From Nonlabens sp. YIK11 (lineage in GTDB: Bacteria > Bacteroidota > Bacteroidia > Flavobacteriales > Flavobacteriaceae): 64,000 nucleotides of DNA. The position numbers and the translations under genes were made by a program. Positions 1 to 8,495 of this stretch are shown piece after piece (position 1 is the stretch's first letter; each line of letters begins with the position of its first letter). The notes beneath the pieces are model-generated. The model was not told where the DNA came from, made no database searches, and saw only the letters and a list, made by a program, of their open reading frames with translations. Where the stretch lies: the NCBI RefSeq assembly GCF_001413925.1, contig NZ_LBMJ01000001.1, forward strand, positions 1,197,001 through 1,261,000, written 5' to 3'.

Positions 1-387
1 AATACCAATAACAATTCATCATTTGTAGCAGCAGAGCGTATTCACTATTACTTGACCGGTGGTTATGTATTTGATATCAACCCTACTTTGAAATTCAAAC
101 CTAGTACCATGATAAAAGCTGTTGCTGGTGCACCTTTACAAGTCGATCTTACGGCTAATTTCTTGATCAGTGAGAAGTTGACCTTAGGCGCTGCGTATAG
201 ATTGGACGCTGCAGTTAGTGGTTTGATAGGATATCAGGTAAGTGATCAGGTAAGCCTTGGTTTTGCCTATGACCGTGAGACTACAGAGCTTGGTAACACA
301 CAATTTGACGATGGTAGTTTTGAGGTGTTTGTTCGATTTGAACTCTTTAACTCCTACAATCGCATGTTGACGCCTAGATTCTTCTAA
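1..387 (+). CDS. PorP/SprF-like outer-membrane protein, C-terminal part
   Basis: The reading frame is open from base 1, so the gene begins upstream of the window; 128 codons are visible. The protein has alternating beta-strand patterns and the segments RIHYYLTGGYVFDI, LKFKPSTMIK and GAPLQVDLTANF, which are typical of the C-terminal half of PorP/SprF family proteins. These are outer-membrane proteins that work with type IX secretion and gliding adhesins. It ends with aromatic Phe-Phe, usual for a beta-barrel. The OmpA/PD40 gene starts 9 bases downstream, so the two are probably one operon; this pair commonly follows a large adhesin gene in Flavobacteriia. The family is recognised from pattern only. 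Confidence 0.85.
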   Translation, partial: NTNNNSSFVAAERIHYYLTGGYVFDINPTLKFKPSTMIKAVAGAPLQVDLTANFLISEKLTLGAAYRLDAAVSGLIGYQVSDQVSLGFAYDRETTELGNTQFDDGSFEVFVRFELFNSYNRMLTPRFF

Positions 388-396
388 GACCTAGTT

Positions 397-2376
397 ATGA
401 CAAACAACGTGAGAAGATATGGTATTGCAATGTTGCTGGTATTTGTGTTCGCTTTCGCGAAAGCGCAAACAAACCCCAACAAAACATCACCAAAGGCAGA
501 AAGAGAGTACGACAAATACGCCTTTATCGATTCAAGGGAAATCTTTGAAAAGATGGCCAATAAGGGATTCAAGAGTGTGGAGATCTTCTCAAAACTTGGA
601 GACACGTATTACTTTAACAACGATTATCAAAATGCGTTGAAATGGTACAATCAACTCTTCAAGTTGGATAATGAGACCATTCCTTCAGAATATTATTTTA
701 GATACGCCCAAGCGTTGAAAAGTGACCGCCAGTATGCTAAAGCAGACCGGTTGCTAAAAACTTTTGCGGTCAAAGGCGAAAAGGATAGCAGATTACAATC
801 TTTGGAAAATGCACCCAATTATCTAACGATAGTTGATTTCCAAAAGGGAAGATTTGAGGTAGAACCCGTTTCCATAAATACAAATTATCAGGATTTTGGA
901 ACGGCGTATTACGGACCAGCGCAAGTGGTTTTTGCTAGCGCAAGAGATACCGGTGTTTTCTACAAGAGACGTCATTCCTGGAATGAGAAACCATTCCTGG
1001 ATCTTTATGTGGCAGATCGTGATCAGCAAGGGAACATGAGTAATGTAGAGAAGTTTGATTCTAGGATCAATTCCATCTTTCATGAGAGTACACCTACATT
1101 TTCTAAGGATTTGAATACCGTTTATTTCACTCGTAACAATTATGAAGATGGCACATTAGGAAAGGATGACGAGCGAGTAAGCAGACTACAGATCTTTAAA
1201 TCTGAAAGAAAGGACGGTAAATGGAGTGAGCCGCAAGCCGTCGAGTTTGCTGAAGGCGGATTCAGTACTTCACATCCAGCGCTTACGCCTGATGGGAAGA
1301 CACTATACTTTTCAAGCGATATGCCTGGAACTATGGGAACTGAAAGTACCTTCAAGGAAACCGACATATGGAGAGTCACTATTGAAGACGACGGCTCTTA
1401 CAGTGATCTAGAAAACGTAAGCATTGTTAATACAGAAGGCCGTGAAAGCTATCCCTATATCAGCCGTAGCGGCAATCTGTATTTTGCCAGTAATGGGCTG
1501 CAAGGTTTAGGTGGACTTGACATTTTTGTCTCTACCATCAATAAAGATGGATCGCTTAGTAATCCAGTCAATATAGGTGAGCCTGCAAATAGTCCAGATG
1601 ATGACTTTGCTTTCATCGTTGATGAAAGTGTCAATACGGGTTACTTTAGTTCTAATAGGGTGAGCCAAGGCGAGAATGACGACATCTATAGATTTGTACA
1701 GATTGAAGACCTGAGAGAAACCTGTGAGCAAATCATTACAGGCACCGTGACCAATGCGATCACCAAAGAAGCTCTAGAGGACGCCATGATTTCTGTGGTG
1801 GATATCAACAACAACATTGTCGTTACCAGACGGTCAGATAGAAATGGGAAGTACGCTTTAAAACTAGAATGTGATAAGACTTTCTTCATTAGAGCAGAAA
1901 AGCGAGAATTCAATACTGCAGAGGAACTTGTTAATACACCTACAACTACTGGTGTTATTGAAGTTGACCTGGCACTTGATCCAGAATCCTATAAAGGTAG
2001 AGTTGGAGATGATTTAGCTAAGCTTCTCAATTTGAACCCGATCTACTTTGATTTTGATATGTCCTTTATACGTGAGGATGCTGAATTAGAACTGCAAAAA
2101 GTACTGTCGGTTCTGGAAGATAATCCAACGATGACCATTGATATTCGTTCGCACACAGATAGTAGAGGAACCAAATCCTATAACGAGAGGTTATCAGATA
2201 GACGTGCAGCAAGTACGAGAAACTATCTAATTTCTAAAGGAATTGACGAGGCTAGATTGACTTCAAAAGGTTATGGTGAAAGTCAATTAGTCAACAAATG
2301 TTCTGATGGTGTGGAATGTACTGAAGAACAACATCAGGATAATAGAAGATCTGAGTTTATCATAATATCCATGTAA
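397..2376 (+). CDS. OmpA family protein with TPR, PD40 and carboxypeptidase-regulatory-like domains
   Basis: 659 residues. Order: signal peptide (1-25, ending FAFAKA before Gln), TPR-like helices (about 60-125), PD40 beta-propeller repeats (about 150-435; for example YFTRNN, LYFSSD, LYFASN, GYFSSN), a carboxypeptidase-regulatory-like fold (about 445-525), and a C-terminal OmpA domain (about 545-659) with the peptidoglycan-binding segment SHTDSRG and NERLSDRRA. This order matches the PorE-type proteins that tie type IX secretion parts to peptidoglycan. It lies 9 bases after the PorP/SprF-like gene, and a terminator follows. The end of the signal peptide is encoded by a copy of the 16 bp palindrome described below. 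The role in secretion or gliding is inferred from family and neighbour. Confidence 0.9.
   Translation: MTNNVRRYGIAMLLVFVFAFAKAQTNPNKTSPKAEREYDKYAFIDSREIFEKMANKGFKSVEIFSKLGDTYYFNNDYQNALKWYNQLFKLDNETIPSEYYFRYAQALKSDRQYAKADRLLKTFAVKGEKDSRLQSLENAPNYLTIVDFQKGRFEVEPVSINTNYQDFGTAYYGPAQVVFASARDTGVFYKRRHSWNEKPFLDLYVADRDQQGNMSNVEKFDSRINSIFHESTPTFSKDLNTVYFTRNNYEDGTLGKDDERVSRLQIFKSERKDGKWSEPQAVEFAEGGFSTSHPALTPDGKTLYFSSDMPGTMGTESTFKETDIWRVTIEDDGSYSDLENVSIVNTEGRESYPYISRSGNLYFASNGLQGLGGLDIFVSTINKDGSLSNPVNIGEPANSPDDDFAFIVDESVNTGYFSSNRVSQGENDDIYRFVQIEDLRETCEQIITGTVTNAITKEALEDAMISVVDINNNIVVTRRSDRNGKYALKLECDKTFFIRAEKREFNTAEELVNTPTTTGVIEVDLALDPESYKGRVGDDLAKLLNLNPIYFDFDMSFIREDAELELQKVLSVLEDNPTMTIDIRSHTDSRGTKSYNERLSDRRAASTRNYLISKGIDEARLTSKGYGESQLVNKCSDGVECTEEQHQDNRRSEFIIISM
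450..465. repeat. Palindrome CGCTTTCGCGAAAGCG, copy 1 (coding)
   Basis: A perfect 16 bp palindrome inside the OmpA/PD40 gene, read as AFAKA at the signal-peptidase end of its signal peptide. Confidence 0.95.
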
Positions 2377-2403
2377 AACTCAAGAATCATTCATAATCAC
2401 TTT

Positions 2404-2434
2404 AAAAAGAGTCGCTATTAAGCGACTCTTTTTT
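2404..2434 (+). terminator. Rho-independent terminator
   Basis: Stem GAGTCGCT / AGCGACTC around loop ATTA, with A-run before and T-run after. It lies 28 bases after the OmpA/PD40 stop codon and closes that operon. Confidence 0.9.
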
Positions 2435-2884
2435 CTTGTCTGAGTTTTAGAAGCATTGCTTGTAGCGTAATTTAAACAGTTAGCCTTGGATTTATTAGAA
2501 TTATATTGAAATACCATTGTCGTTGTCCAATCTGCTTAAAACAGATGTGCAACGCTAAATAATAGAGTATACGGCTTTCTAGAACCGTAAGATCGAGTAA
2601 TCATTAAGCATCTAGATGTAATCTTACAAAAGCTCATAAACGTACCAAGCCTTAACAAGTAAAAGTATTACAGAAATTTGTCTGCGGCCCATCAGAGAGC
2701 CTATAAAGCAAATTCGCATGACTACTTGGTGATCACTTAATTACTGCCTCCAGAACGACTATTAGTTATTTAATTGGAATGCACCTTTATCTAACTCAGA
2801 ATGTAGTTGCCAATCATAATTAAGCCAATTCTCAGGCTTTTAATAAAGATGTTTAAGTGCTTACTTACCCTAAAAATTAACGCA
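2435..2884. other. Intergenic stretch without recognisable features
   Basis: About 450 bases between two terminators. All frames are broken by stops, no tRNA or known RNA fold was recognised, and base composition is AT-rich. It lies downstream of both flanking genes, so promoters are not expected. A small RNA cannot be excluded by eye. Confidence 0.5.
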
Positions 2885-2916
2885 CAAAAAAAGCCTGAAA
2901 CGTATGTTTCAGGCTT
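2885..2916 (-). terminator. Terminator of the fasciclin gene
   Basis: Stem AAGCCTGAAAC / GTTTCAGGCTT with loop GTAT; on the minus strand it is followed by a T-run (A-run at 2886-2892). It sits 26 bases beyond the fasciclin-protein stop codon. Confidence 0.9.
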
Positions 2917-2941
2917 TCCTTAAAAGTTATAATCTAAAAGA

Positions 2942-3592
2942 TTATGCAGGCATCAATACAGTATCAACTGCGTGTACAACACCGTTAGATTGTTTTACAT
3001 CAGCAATGATTACAGTAGATTTTCCACCTTTTGCATCAGTAATAACAACTTTACCATCTACAACACTTGCAGTTAGTTGTCCACCGTTGACGGTATCTAA
3101 AGTTGCAGTACCACCATTTTGTTCGATCATGTTCATCAAACTAGCAGCATCAACGTTTCCACTTACTACGTGGTAAGTTAAGATTCCTGATAATTGTTCT
3201 TTGTTTTCTGGTTTTAGCAATGTAGCTACAGTTCCTTGTGGTAATGCGTCAAAAGCTGCATTGGTTGGAGCAAATACTGTAAATGGTCCATCACTGTTTA
3301 AAGTTTCTACTAGACCTGCTGCTTGTACCGCTGCAACTAGAGTAGTCAAATTATCTGCTTTAGAAGCATTTTCTACGATAGTTTGGTCAGCGTACATTTT
3401 TGCACCACCTACTTCAACAGCCATAGCTTCACGTTCTGCCATTCTCTCTTCTTCCATTCTTAGAGAGTCTGCAGTGCGCTGTTCCATTTCCATTTTTTCA
3501 GCTTCCATTTTTTCTTTTTCAGCATCTTTACAAGACACCATGGTTAGTGTTCCTGCTAGAATTGCTACGCTTAATACTTGTGTAAATTTCAT
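2942..3592 (-). CDS. Fasciclin (FAS1) domain lipoprotein
   Basis: 216 residues. A lipoprotein signal ends in MVSC with Cys21 as the lipid anchor. Residues 22-60 are a highly charged Glu/Lys/Met-rich helix, probably a stalk or short coiled coil. From about residue 70 there is one FAS1 domain: the conserved H1-like segment FTVFAPTNAAFDALP and the late YHVVSG and VIIADVKQSNGVVHAVDTVLMP segments are clear. FAS1 domains mediate adhesion at the cell surface, and single-domain secreted FAS1 proteins are common in marine Bacteroidota. It is a single-gene unit with its own terminator. The ligand cannot be told from sequence. Confidence 0.93.
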   Translation of the reverse strand: MKFTQVLSVAILAGTLTMVSCKDAEKEKMEAEKMEMEQRTADSLRMEEERMAEREAMAVEVGGAKMYADQTIVENASKADNLTTLVAAVQAAGLVETLNSDGPFTVFAPTNAAFDALPQGTVATLLKPENKEQLSGILTYHVVSGNVDAASLMNMIEQNGGTATLDTVNGGQLTASVVDGKVVITDAKGGKSTVIIADVKQSNGVVHAVDTVLMPA

Positions 3593-3726
3593 AATTGTTG
3601 ATTTAATTGAGGTGTAAATATATTGTGGGAAACACCATTAGAAACTACGTCTAACGTAGGTTTATCAATTGATTAGCTAATATTTAACAATAAGGCTGGT
3701 TTCTTACATATAATATCCTAATATTC

Positions 3727-3775
3727 AAGCAAATAAAAAACCGCCTTAACAACTGTTCAGACGGTTTTCTTATCA
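3727..3775 (-). terminator. Probable terminator of the OmpA-like lipoprotein gene
   Basis: Imperfect stem AAAAACCGCC / GACGGTTTT with one mismatch and a long loop; the A-run at its left edge becomes a T-run on the minus strand. It lies 13 bases past the stop codon at 3789. Confidence 0.75.
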
Positions 3776-3788
3776 AAAATGGGTGTTT

Positions 3789-4658
3789 TTACTTCTCAGA
3801 TTCGTCCAAAACGGCTAGATCACTATCCAGCATCGCAAAGAATTTATCTAGATTAGGCATGATCACGATCTGCGTACGTCTATTTTTTGCCATGTTTTCT
3901 CTGGAATCATTGGCCACTATTGGATCATAGCTAGCTCTACCTGCAACGATTAGCTGCTCTTGTGGTACGCTAAATTTGGAATTCAATCTGCGAGCAATGG
4001 CAGCAGCACGTTCTGTACTCAAATCCCAGTTGTCTTTAATGTAGCTGCCTTCTTTCACCGTGCGACTGTCGGTATGACCTTCTACGAGAACTTCAAGTGA
4101 TGGCTCAGAATTTACCACTGCAGCAATCTTTGATAGAATACCGTCTGCTTTGCTTCCCACGCGATAACTACTGTCGCCGAATAGCAAATCGTCGGCAATT
4201 TGAATCATCACCACAGTATTCTCAATTTTCATATCCACCTGCTTACCAGCATTCTCGCCTTGCAAACGTTGTGACATCTTGTAGCTTATGGCCAGGTTGA
4301 GACTGTCCTTAAGATTGGTCGCTGTTGCCAGTTGTTCTTGAGGTACATTTTTAAGCGTACGTCTCATGGCTTGCTTGTTCTTTTCAGAAACGGCAAACTC
4401 GCCATTGTTTGAGGTGACCAGCATGCCTTCCTTGTCAGACTGCAGGGACGCAATCTTCTCGTTGTAGCGATCAACTCGCGTTTCAATCGCAGCAAATTTG
4501 GCTTCTAGATCTTCCTTCTCGACTCTCGTCTTCAATAGTTCAGATCTGGTGTTGTTGTAATCGGTTTCCAGTTCGTTGTATTTTTTCTTTGATACACAAC
4601 TTGCTAGAACGGCTGCCATGGTTAGGGCACCAACAGCCTTGGTTAACTTGTTATTCAT
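3789..4658 (-). CDS. OmpA-like peptidoglycan-binding lipoprotein
   Basis: 289 residues. The signal peptide ends in LASC, giving lipid-bearing Cys21. Residues about 25-75 form a charged coiled coil, a central linker follows, and residues about 150-275 are an OmpA-type peptidoglycan-binding domain with EGHTDSRTV and the NLSTERA-like helix (DLSTERAAAIARRLN). The likely role is tethering the outer membrane to peptidoglycan, as in Pal-like or MotB-type lipoproteins. The gene is alone, with its own terminator. An 8 bp inverted repeat (4663-4690) lies in the leader just before the start codon. Confidence 0.92.
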   Translation of the reverse strand: MNNKLTKAVGALTMAAVLASCVSKKKYNELETDYNNTRSELLKTRVEKEDLEAKFAAIETRVDRYNEKIASLQSDKEGMLVTSNNGEFAVSEKNKQAMRRTLKNVPQEQLATATNLKDSLNLAISYKMSQRLQGENAGKQVDMKIENTVVMIQIADDLLFGDSSYRVGSKADGILSKIAAVVNSEPSLEVLVEGHTDSRTVKEGSYIKDNWDLSTERAAAIARRLNSKFSVPQEQLIVAGRASYDPIVANDSRENMAKNRRTQIVIMPNLDKFFAMLDSDLAVLDESEK

Positions 4659-4662
4659 AATT

Positions 4663-4690
4663 AGGGTTTTTAGGTTGCATTGAAAACCCT
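4663..4690 (-). other. Leader hairpin before the OmpA-like lipoprotein start codon
   Basis: Inverted repeat AGGGTTTT / AAAACCCT with a 12-base loop, ending 4 bases from the start codon on the minus strand. It could form in the mRNA leader and affect translation. No second copy was seen. Confidence 0.4.
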
Positions 4691-4806
4691 CATATTTTTG
4701 ATCTAGTATAATCCTGGTATTAGAGTTTTGTTAAAGAATGCTAAGGTTTTACAAAGTGAGTCCTTTCAAAACTGGTTAGTTAAGTGCAAATGGATTGTGG
4801 TGGCAT

Positions 4807-4822
4807 CGCTTTCGCGAAAGCG
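4807..4822. repeat. Palindrome CGCTTTCGCGAAAGCG, copy 2 (intergenic)
   Basis: A perfect 16 bp copy between the OmpA-like lipoprotein and mscS genes, just beyond the mscS terminator. Confidence 0.95.
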
Positions 4823-4827
4823 TAACA

Positions 4828-4862
4828 CAAAAAAATCCCAAGACTCAAAGCCTTGGGATTTG
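4828..4862 (-). terminator. Terminator of the MscS gene
   Basis: Stem AAATCCCAAG / CTTGGGATTT; on the minus strand it is followed by a T-run (A-run at 4828-4835). It lies 21 bases past the stop codon. Confidence 0.85.
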
Positions 4863-4882
4863 CATTTAATTTTTAGTTCCAA

Positions 4883-5824
4883 CTATTCCGCACTTGAAGG
4901 CGCGGTACCGTCCATCTGTAATTTATTGTTGAATTCTAGTGTACGGATAGGGAACGGTATGTTGATATCGTTAGCATCATATACTTTCTTGATCGCCAGG
5001 ATCGCATCACTTTGCGCTTGTAAATTTTGCTTATTCTTGACGGCATCCACCCAGAATCGAATGATAAAGTTGATACTGCTATCGCCAAATTCCTGATAGA
5101 AAAACTCCACTTCTTCACCATCTTTCTGCGGGAATTTCTCGCTAACGGCATCAATGGCCAGTTGTTTACAAAATTCTAGGTCCATTTTATAGCCTACGCC
5201 ACATCCCACAACCACACGCATGCGTGGTGTCAAAGAAAAGTTCTTTAACGGGTTGTCAATGATCGTTTTGTTGGGAATGATTACTAAGTTGTTATCGGAC
5301 TGCTTAATGATGAATTTATCCAATTGGATCTCCATGACCTCACCAGCAAAGTCTGTCGTTTCTATCCAGTCGCCCACACGCACTTGCTTACGGAATGACA
5401 GGATGATACCGCTAATAACGTTAGACATCGAGCCTTGTAGTGCAAGACCTATTACCAGTCCAGAGATACCAGCACCTGCAATGATACCTTGAACCGCATC
5501 ATTGAGCTGTAGAACACTCATGGCGATGAATATGCCGCCCAGAACTACAATTATAGCTACCGCTTTACCAGCAAGTCTTCGAACACTCGCTTGCGACACC
5601 TTGCTTTGCAGCACTTTTTGAATACCTCGATCTACATACTTGGAGACAAAATAGGCAATGATCAATACAATGATTGCGATACCTATATTAGGTAAGTGTG
5701 CAATAAATGAGTTGTACCATCCAGCCAGTTGATCCCAGATCAACTCGCCGCTATCTTTAATTTCAGTGGTTTTTTTTGCGGCTTCCTGCGTTTGCGCTGC
5801 CGCTTCTTGTAAAAATGTCATCAT
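4883..5824 (-). CDS. mscS: Small-conductance mechanosensitive channel, MscS family
   Basis: 313 residues, near the usual MscS length. A short Gln/Ala-rich N-terminus is followed by three membrane helices (about 48-66, 88-106, 112-135). The third is the Gly/Ala-rich pore helix (GIIAGAGISGLVIGLALQGS), followed by the beta domain (about 145-205) and an alpha/beta C-terminal vestibule domain. The channel releases solutes on hypo-osmotic shock. The gene is divergent from era. A TATTTTTG box on the minus strand ends 5 bases before the first ATG, so the mRNA may have almost no leader. Confidence 0.94.
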   Translation of the reverse strand: MMTFLQEAAAQTQEAAKKTTEIKDSGELIWDQLAGWYNSFIAHLPNIGIAIIVLIIAYFVSKYVDRGIQKVLQSKVSQASVRRLAGKAVAIIVVLGGIFIAMSVLQLNDAVQGIIAGAGISGLVIGLALQGSMSNVISGIILSFRKQVRVGDWIETTDFAGEVMEIQLDKFIIKQSDNNLVIIPNKTIIDNPLKNFSLTPRMRVVVGCGVGYKMDLEFCKQLAIDAVSEKFPQKDGEEVEFFYQEFGDSSINFIIRFWVDAVKNKQNLQAQSDAILAIKKVYDANDINIPFPIRTLEFNNKLQMDGTAPSSAE

Positions 5825-5829
5825 AGATT

Positions 5830-5837
5830 CAAAAATA
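5830..5837 (-). promoter_or_regulatory. TAnnTTTG -7 box for mscS
   Basis: TATTTTTG on the minus strand matches the Bacteroidota -7 consensus. It ends 5 bases before the mscS ATG, which places transcription start at or next to the start codon. Confidence 0.6.
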
Positions 5838-6001
5838 ATTTCTTTATTTCTGGATTTTATAAGGCTTAACAGCTTTTAACGCTTTTAGTTCAAGGTTGGT
5901 GCTATTTCTTTAAACATCTTTAAGAGTTTTTTCATAAATCAAAGGATGTGTCACAGGTGCGACGATTCATTTAATATCGCACGCATCTATAAAAATGCCG
6001 T

Positions 6002-6009
6002 TATCTTTG
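6002..6009 (+). promoter_or_regulatory. TAnnTTTG -7 box for era
   Basis: TATCTTTG ends 4 bases before the era ATG. If this is the active box, the era transcript is leaderless or nearly so. Confidence 0.6.
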
Positions 6010-6013
6010 TCCC

Positions 6014-6904
6014 ATGGAACACAAGGCAGGATTTGTAAATATCGTTGGGAATCCCAATGTAGGGAAAAGCACATTGATGAATGCGCTGGTAGGCGAGCGC
6101 CTATCCATCATCACTAGTAAGGCACAAACGACCAGACACAGGATTTTGGGTATCGTCAATGGTGACGATTTCCAAATTGTTTTAAGTGACACACCTGGTA
6201 TCATGAAGCCAGCCTACAAACTGCAGGAAAGCATGATGGAGTTTGTAAAGAACGCCTTTGAAGATGCCGATTGTATCCTATATATGGTGGAGCTGGGCGA
6301 AAAGGAATTGAAGAACGAGGACTTTGAAAAGCGACTCACCTTTGCAGAGGTTCCTATCATTGTGTTGATCAATAAGATTGACAAAGGTGACGAGACCCAA
6401 CTCGCCGAAGCCATGAAACACTGGAAAGAACGACTTCCCAATGCAGAGATCTTTGCGATAAGTGCCTTGGAAAACTTTGGAGTACCGCAATTGCTGGATA
6501 GGATCATAGAGATGCTACCAGAATCACCAGCATATTATCCTAAGGATGCCTTGACTGACAAGCCAGAACGATTTTTTGTCAACGAGAGCATACGCGAGAA
6601 AATCCTTATACATTACAAAAAGGAAATTCCATATTCCGTAGAGATTGATACTGAAGAATTCTTTGAGGACGAGACCATCATACGCATACGGTCTGTCATC
6701 ATGGTAGAGCGCGAGACCCAGAAGGGCATCATCATAGGCCATAAGGGAACCGCCATCAAGCGTGTAGGCGTTGAAGCCCGCAAGGATTTGGAAAAATTCT
6801 TTGGCAAGCAGGTACACTTGGAATTGTACGTCAAGGTCAACAAGAACTGGCGTAGTGACGAGAAGCAGTTAAAACGCTTTGGTTATAAAGGCGAGAATAA
6901 ATAA
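6014..6904 (+). CDS. era: GTPase Era
   Basis: 296 residues, the usual length for this ribosome-biogenesis GTPase, which binds the 3' end of 16S rRNA during 30S maturation. The G1 loop GNPNVGKS is at 12-19, switch I contains TTRHR, G3 DTPG is at 59-62, G4 NKID is near 120, and a C-terminal KH RNA-binding domain (about 200-290) carries the GXXG-type loop IIGHKGTA. The start MEHKAGF fits the family, because only a few residues precede the first beta strand. It is a single-gene unit with a terminator downstream. The very short promoter-to-ATG distance is noted separately. Confidence 0.97.
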   Translation: MEHKAGFVNIVGNPNVGKSTLMNALVGERLSIITSKAQTTRHRILGIVNGDDFQIVLSDTPGIMKPAYKLQESMMEFVKNAFEDADCILYMVELGEKELKNEDFEKRLTFAEVPIIVLINKIDKGDETQLAEAMKHWKERLPNAEIFAISALENFGVPQLLDRIIEMLPESPAYYPKDALTDKPERFFVNESIREKILIHYKKEIPYSVEIDTEEFFEDETIIRIRSVIMVERETQKGIIIGHKGTAIKRVGVEARKDLEKFFGKQVHLELYVKVNKNWRSDEKQLKRFGYKGENK

Positions 6905-6910
6905 GAAGTT

Positions 6911-6946
6911 CGCTTTCGCGCCTGCCTGTCGGCAGACAGGAAAGCG
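6911..6946. repeat. Palindrome copy 3, interrupted by a second palindrome
   Basis: CGCTTTCGCG (6911-6920) and AAAGCG (6941-6946) together make the standard 16 bp palindrome. They are split by the 20 bp perfect palindrome CCTGCCTGTCGGCAGACAGG (6921-6940). The insert leaves no extra or missing host bases. Confidence 0.9.
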
Positions 6947-6975
6947 AAACACCTCAACATCAACCATCACAAATC

Positions 6976-7006
6976 AAATGCTCTCTGAATAGGGAGCATT
7001 TTTTTT
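6976..7006 (+). terminator. Terminator of era
   Basis: Stem AAATGCTC / GAGCATTT with internal TCT-GAATA-GG loop and a run of eight T's after it. Confidence 0.88.
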
Positions 7007-7105
7007 GATGTACTTTGACCTCACCAAAGATTTCAGGATTTTTTTAAAATTTCAGGCAACCATTTAAAAAGTGTTGTGTCTATGTAAATAGAAAGCAACC
7101 AAAAA

Positions 7106-7669
7106 GTGAAGGTGATTCAACTTTATACCAACGAGAAAAAGCTGATTGAGAAAGCTGCGCAAGGTGACCGTAAGGCGCAACGCAGGCTCTATGACAAGCA
7201 TGCCGGTAAAATGTTGAGCGTTTGTCGCCAGTACATTTCACCTATCGAGACCGCAGAAGAAATCATGCTTAACGGTTTTTTCAAGGTGTTTACAAAACTG
7301 GAGACCTTTAATCACGAGGGAAGTTTTGAAGGTTGGGTGCGACGCATCATGATTAGGGAATGTTTGAATTTCCTGCGTAAAAAGGATCCATTCAAATGGA
7401 GCAGTGAGATTGATGAAGGAAAGTTTGAAGACGAACCCGAAGAGGAAGCTGAGGATGTGCCGCTGGATCAAATACAGCAATGCATTGACCAGTTGCCAGA
7501 CGGTTACAAAAGTGTTTTTGTAATGTATGTGATTGATGGCCTCAAACATCATGAAATTGCCACAATGTTGGGCATTAGTGAGAATACCAGCAAATCACAA
7601 TTTAGAAAGGCACGATTGCTATTGCAGGAAGAAATTAACGAGATTAAAAAGAAGCGCTATGAAGCTTAA
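7106..7669 (+). CDS. RNA polymerase sigma-70 family factor (ECF-type)
   Basis: 187 residues. Region 2 (about 25-95) contains the core-binding and -10-contacting segment (FFKVFTKLETFNHEGSFEGW, with WVRRIMIRECLNFLR). Region 4 (about 125-180) contains the helix-turn-helix HEIATMLGISENTSKSQFRKAR. An acidic linker separates them. The start is GTG at 7106, with a second GTG at 7112; both are in frame and not distinguishable. It overlaps the next gene by 11 bases, so translational coupling to a membrane protein is likely. The signal it responds to is unknown. Confidence 0.93.
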   Translation: MKVIQLYTNEKKLIEKAAQGDRKAQRRLYDKHAGKMLSVCRQYISPIETAEEIMLNGFFKVFTKLETFNHEGSFEGWVRRIMIRECLNFLRKKDPFKWSSEIDEGKFEDEPEEEAEDVPLDQIQQCIDQLPDGYKSVFVMYVIDGLKHHEIATMLGISENTSKSQFRKARLLLQEEINEIKKKRYEA

Positions 7670-8417
7670 TAATATAAAGAACAAATTTGACGATCGTGAG
7701 ATACAGCCCAGCGCTGACTCATGGGACCGACTTTCTGAGCGACTTTCTACCATCGAGAAGAAGAAAAAGCAACCTGTAGTACTTTGGTTAAGTGGTATCG
7801 CCGCCATCCTAATTTTGGGACTACTGGCAGCGCCTGCCATACTCTTTAATGATACCATAGACCCAACTGGAAGTGAAATCGTCATTGAAGAAACATCTAC
7901 CCAGCAAAAGGATCTTGATCTAGAAGCTATGGAACCGGTTCCTGTCATCAAAGAGCAACCACAAGATGCTGTCGCAATAACTGATAAGGATGCAGCTGTA
8001 ACAGATGAAGTAAAAGCTAAAAGAGTACCATTAGAAAGTAAGAAGTTACCTATCCAACCCAAGAAGGTGACAGACATTGCATCTATAGAACGAAAGGATG
8101 AAATAATAGAACAAAACGCTATCGCCGCATCCACGACAGATTTTAATACACAGGAAACCGTTGAACAAGAAGATACTTCTTCTTTAAACGAGGTAGATCA
8201 GCTGCTGGACAATGCGATGAAAAAAATAGCCCGTAAAAAGCAAATCAATAACAGCGTGGCAGCGATTAGCAGTAGTTCGGTAAATCCGCAAAAGCTTTTA
8301 AGAGAAACCGAATGGGACATAGAAGCTCAAAACCGCAATAAATTGGAAAATACACTGCTCGATGGTCTAGGCAGATTGAAACGAGAAGCCGTCGCGCTTA
8401 TCGATAGAAACCAGTAA
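7659..8417 (+). CDS. Single-pass membrane protein, probable anti-sigma partner
   Basis: 252 residues starting at ATG 7659. A longer frame exists upstream but lies wholly within the sigma gene, and the overlapping ATG is the natural start. A short cytoplasmic N-terminus (about 40 residues, with SWDRLSERL) precedes one membrane helix (VVLWLSGIAAILILGLLAAPAIL). A low-complexity Glu/Lys/Thr-rich periplasmic region follows. The layout, with a sigma factor directly upstream and overlapping, is that of an anti-sigma factor, but no zinc-binding anti-sigma motif (HxxxCxxC) is present. The call rests on context. Confidence 0.75.
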   Translation: MKLNNIKNKFDDREIQPSADSWDRLSERLSTIEKKKKQPVVLWLSGIAAILILGLLAAPAILFNDTIDPTGSEIVIEETSTQQKDLDLEAMEPVPVIKEQPQDAVAITDKDAAVTDEVKAKRVPLESKKLPIQPKKVTDIASIERKDEIIEQNAIAASTTDFNTQETVEQEDTSSLNEVDQLLDNAMKKIARKKQINNSVAAISSSSVNPQKLLRETEWDIEAQNRNKLENTLLDGLGRLKREAVALIDRNQ

Positions 8418-8495
8418 ATCAAAACAACATAAAATAATAATAATCAGCTATCTAAATATAGCAGACAGGAACCTCTCATTTTAAACTCAACAATC

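Noticed and set aside
2435..2884. Small RNA or small gene
   Set aside because: No stable fold with a terminator of its own, no promoter box and no convincing reading frame could be recognised.
2904..3617. Plus-strand frames over the fasciclin gene and similar antisense frames elsewhere
   Set aside because: They are shadows of well-supported genes on the other strand, with no family features.
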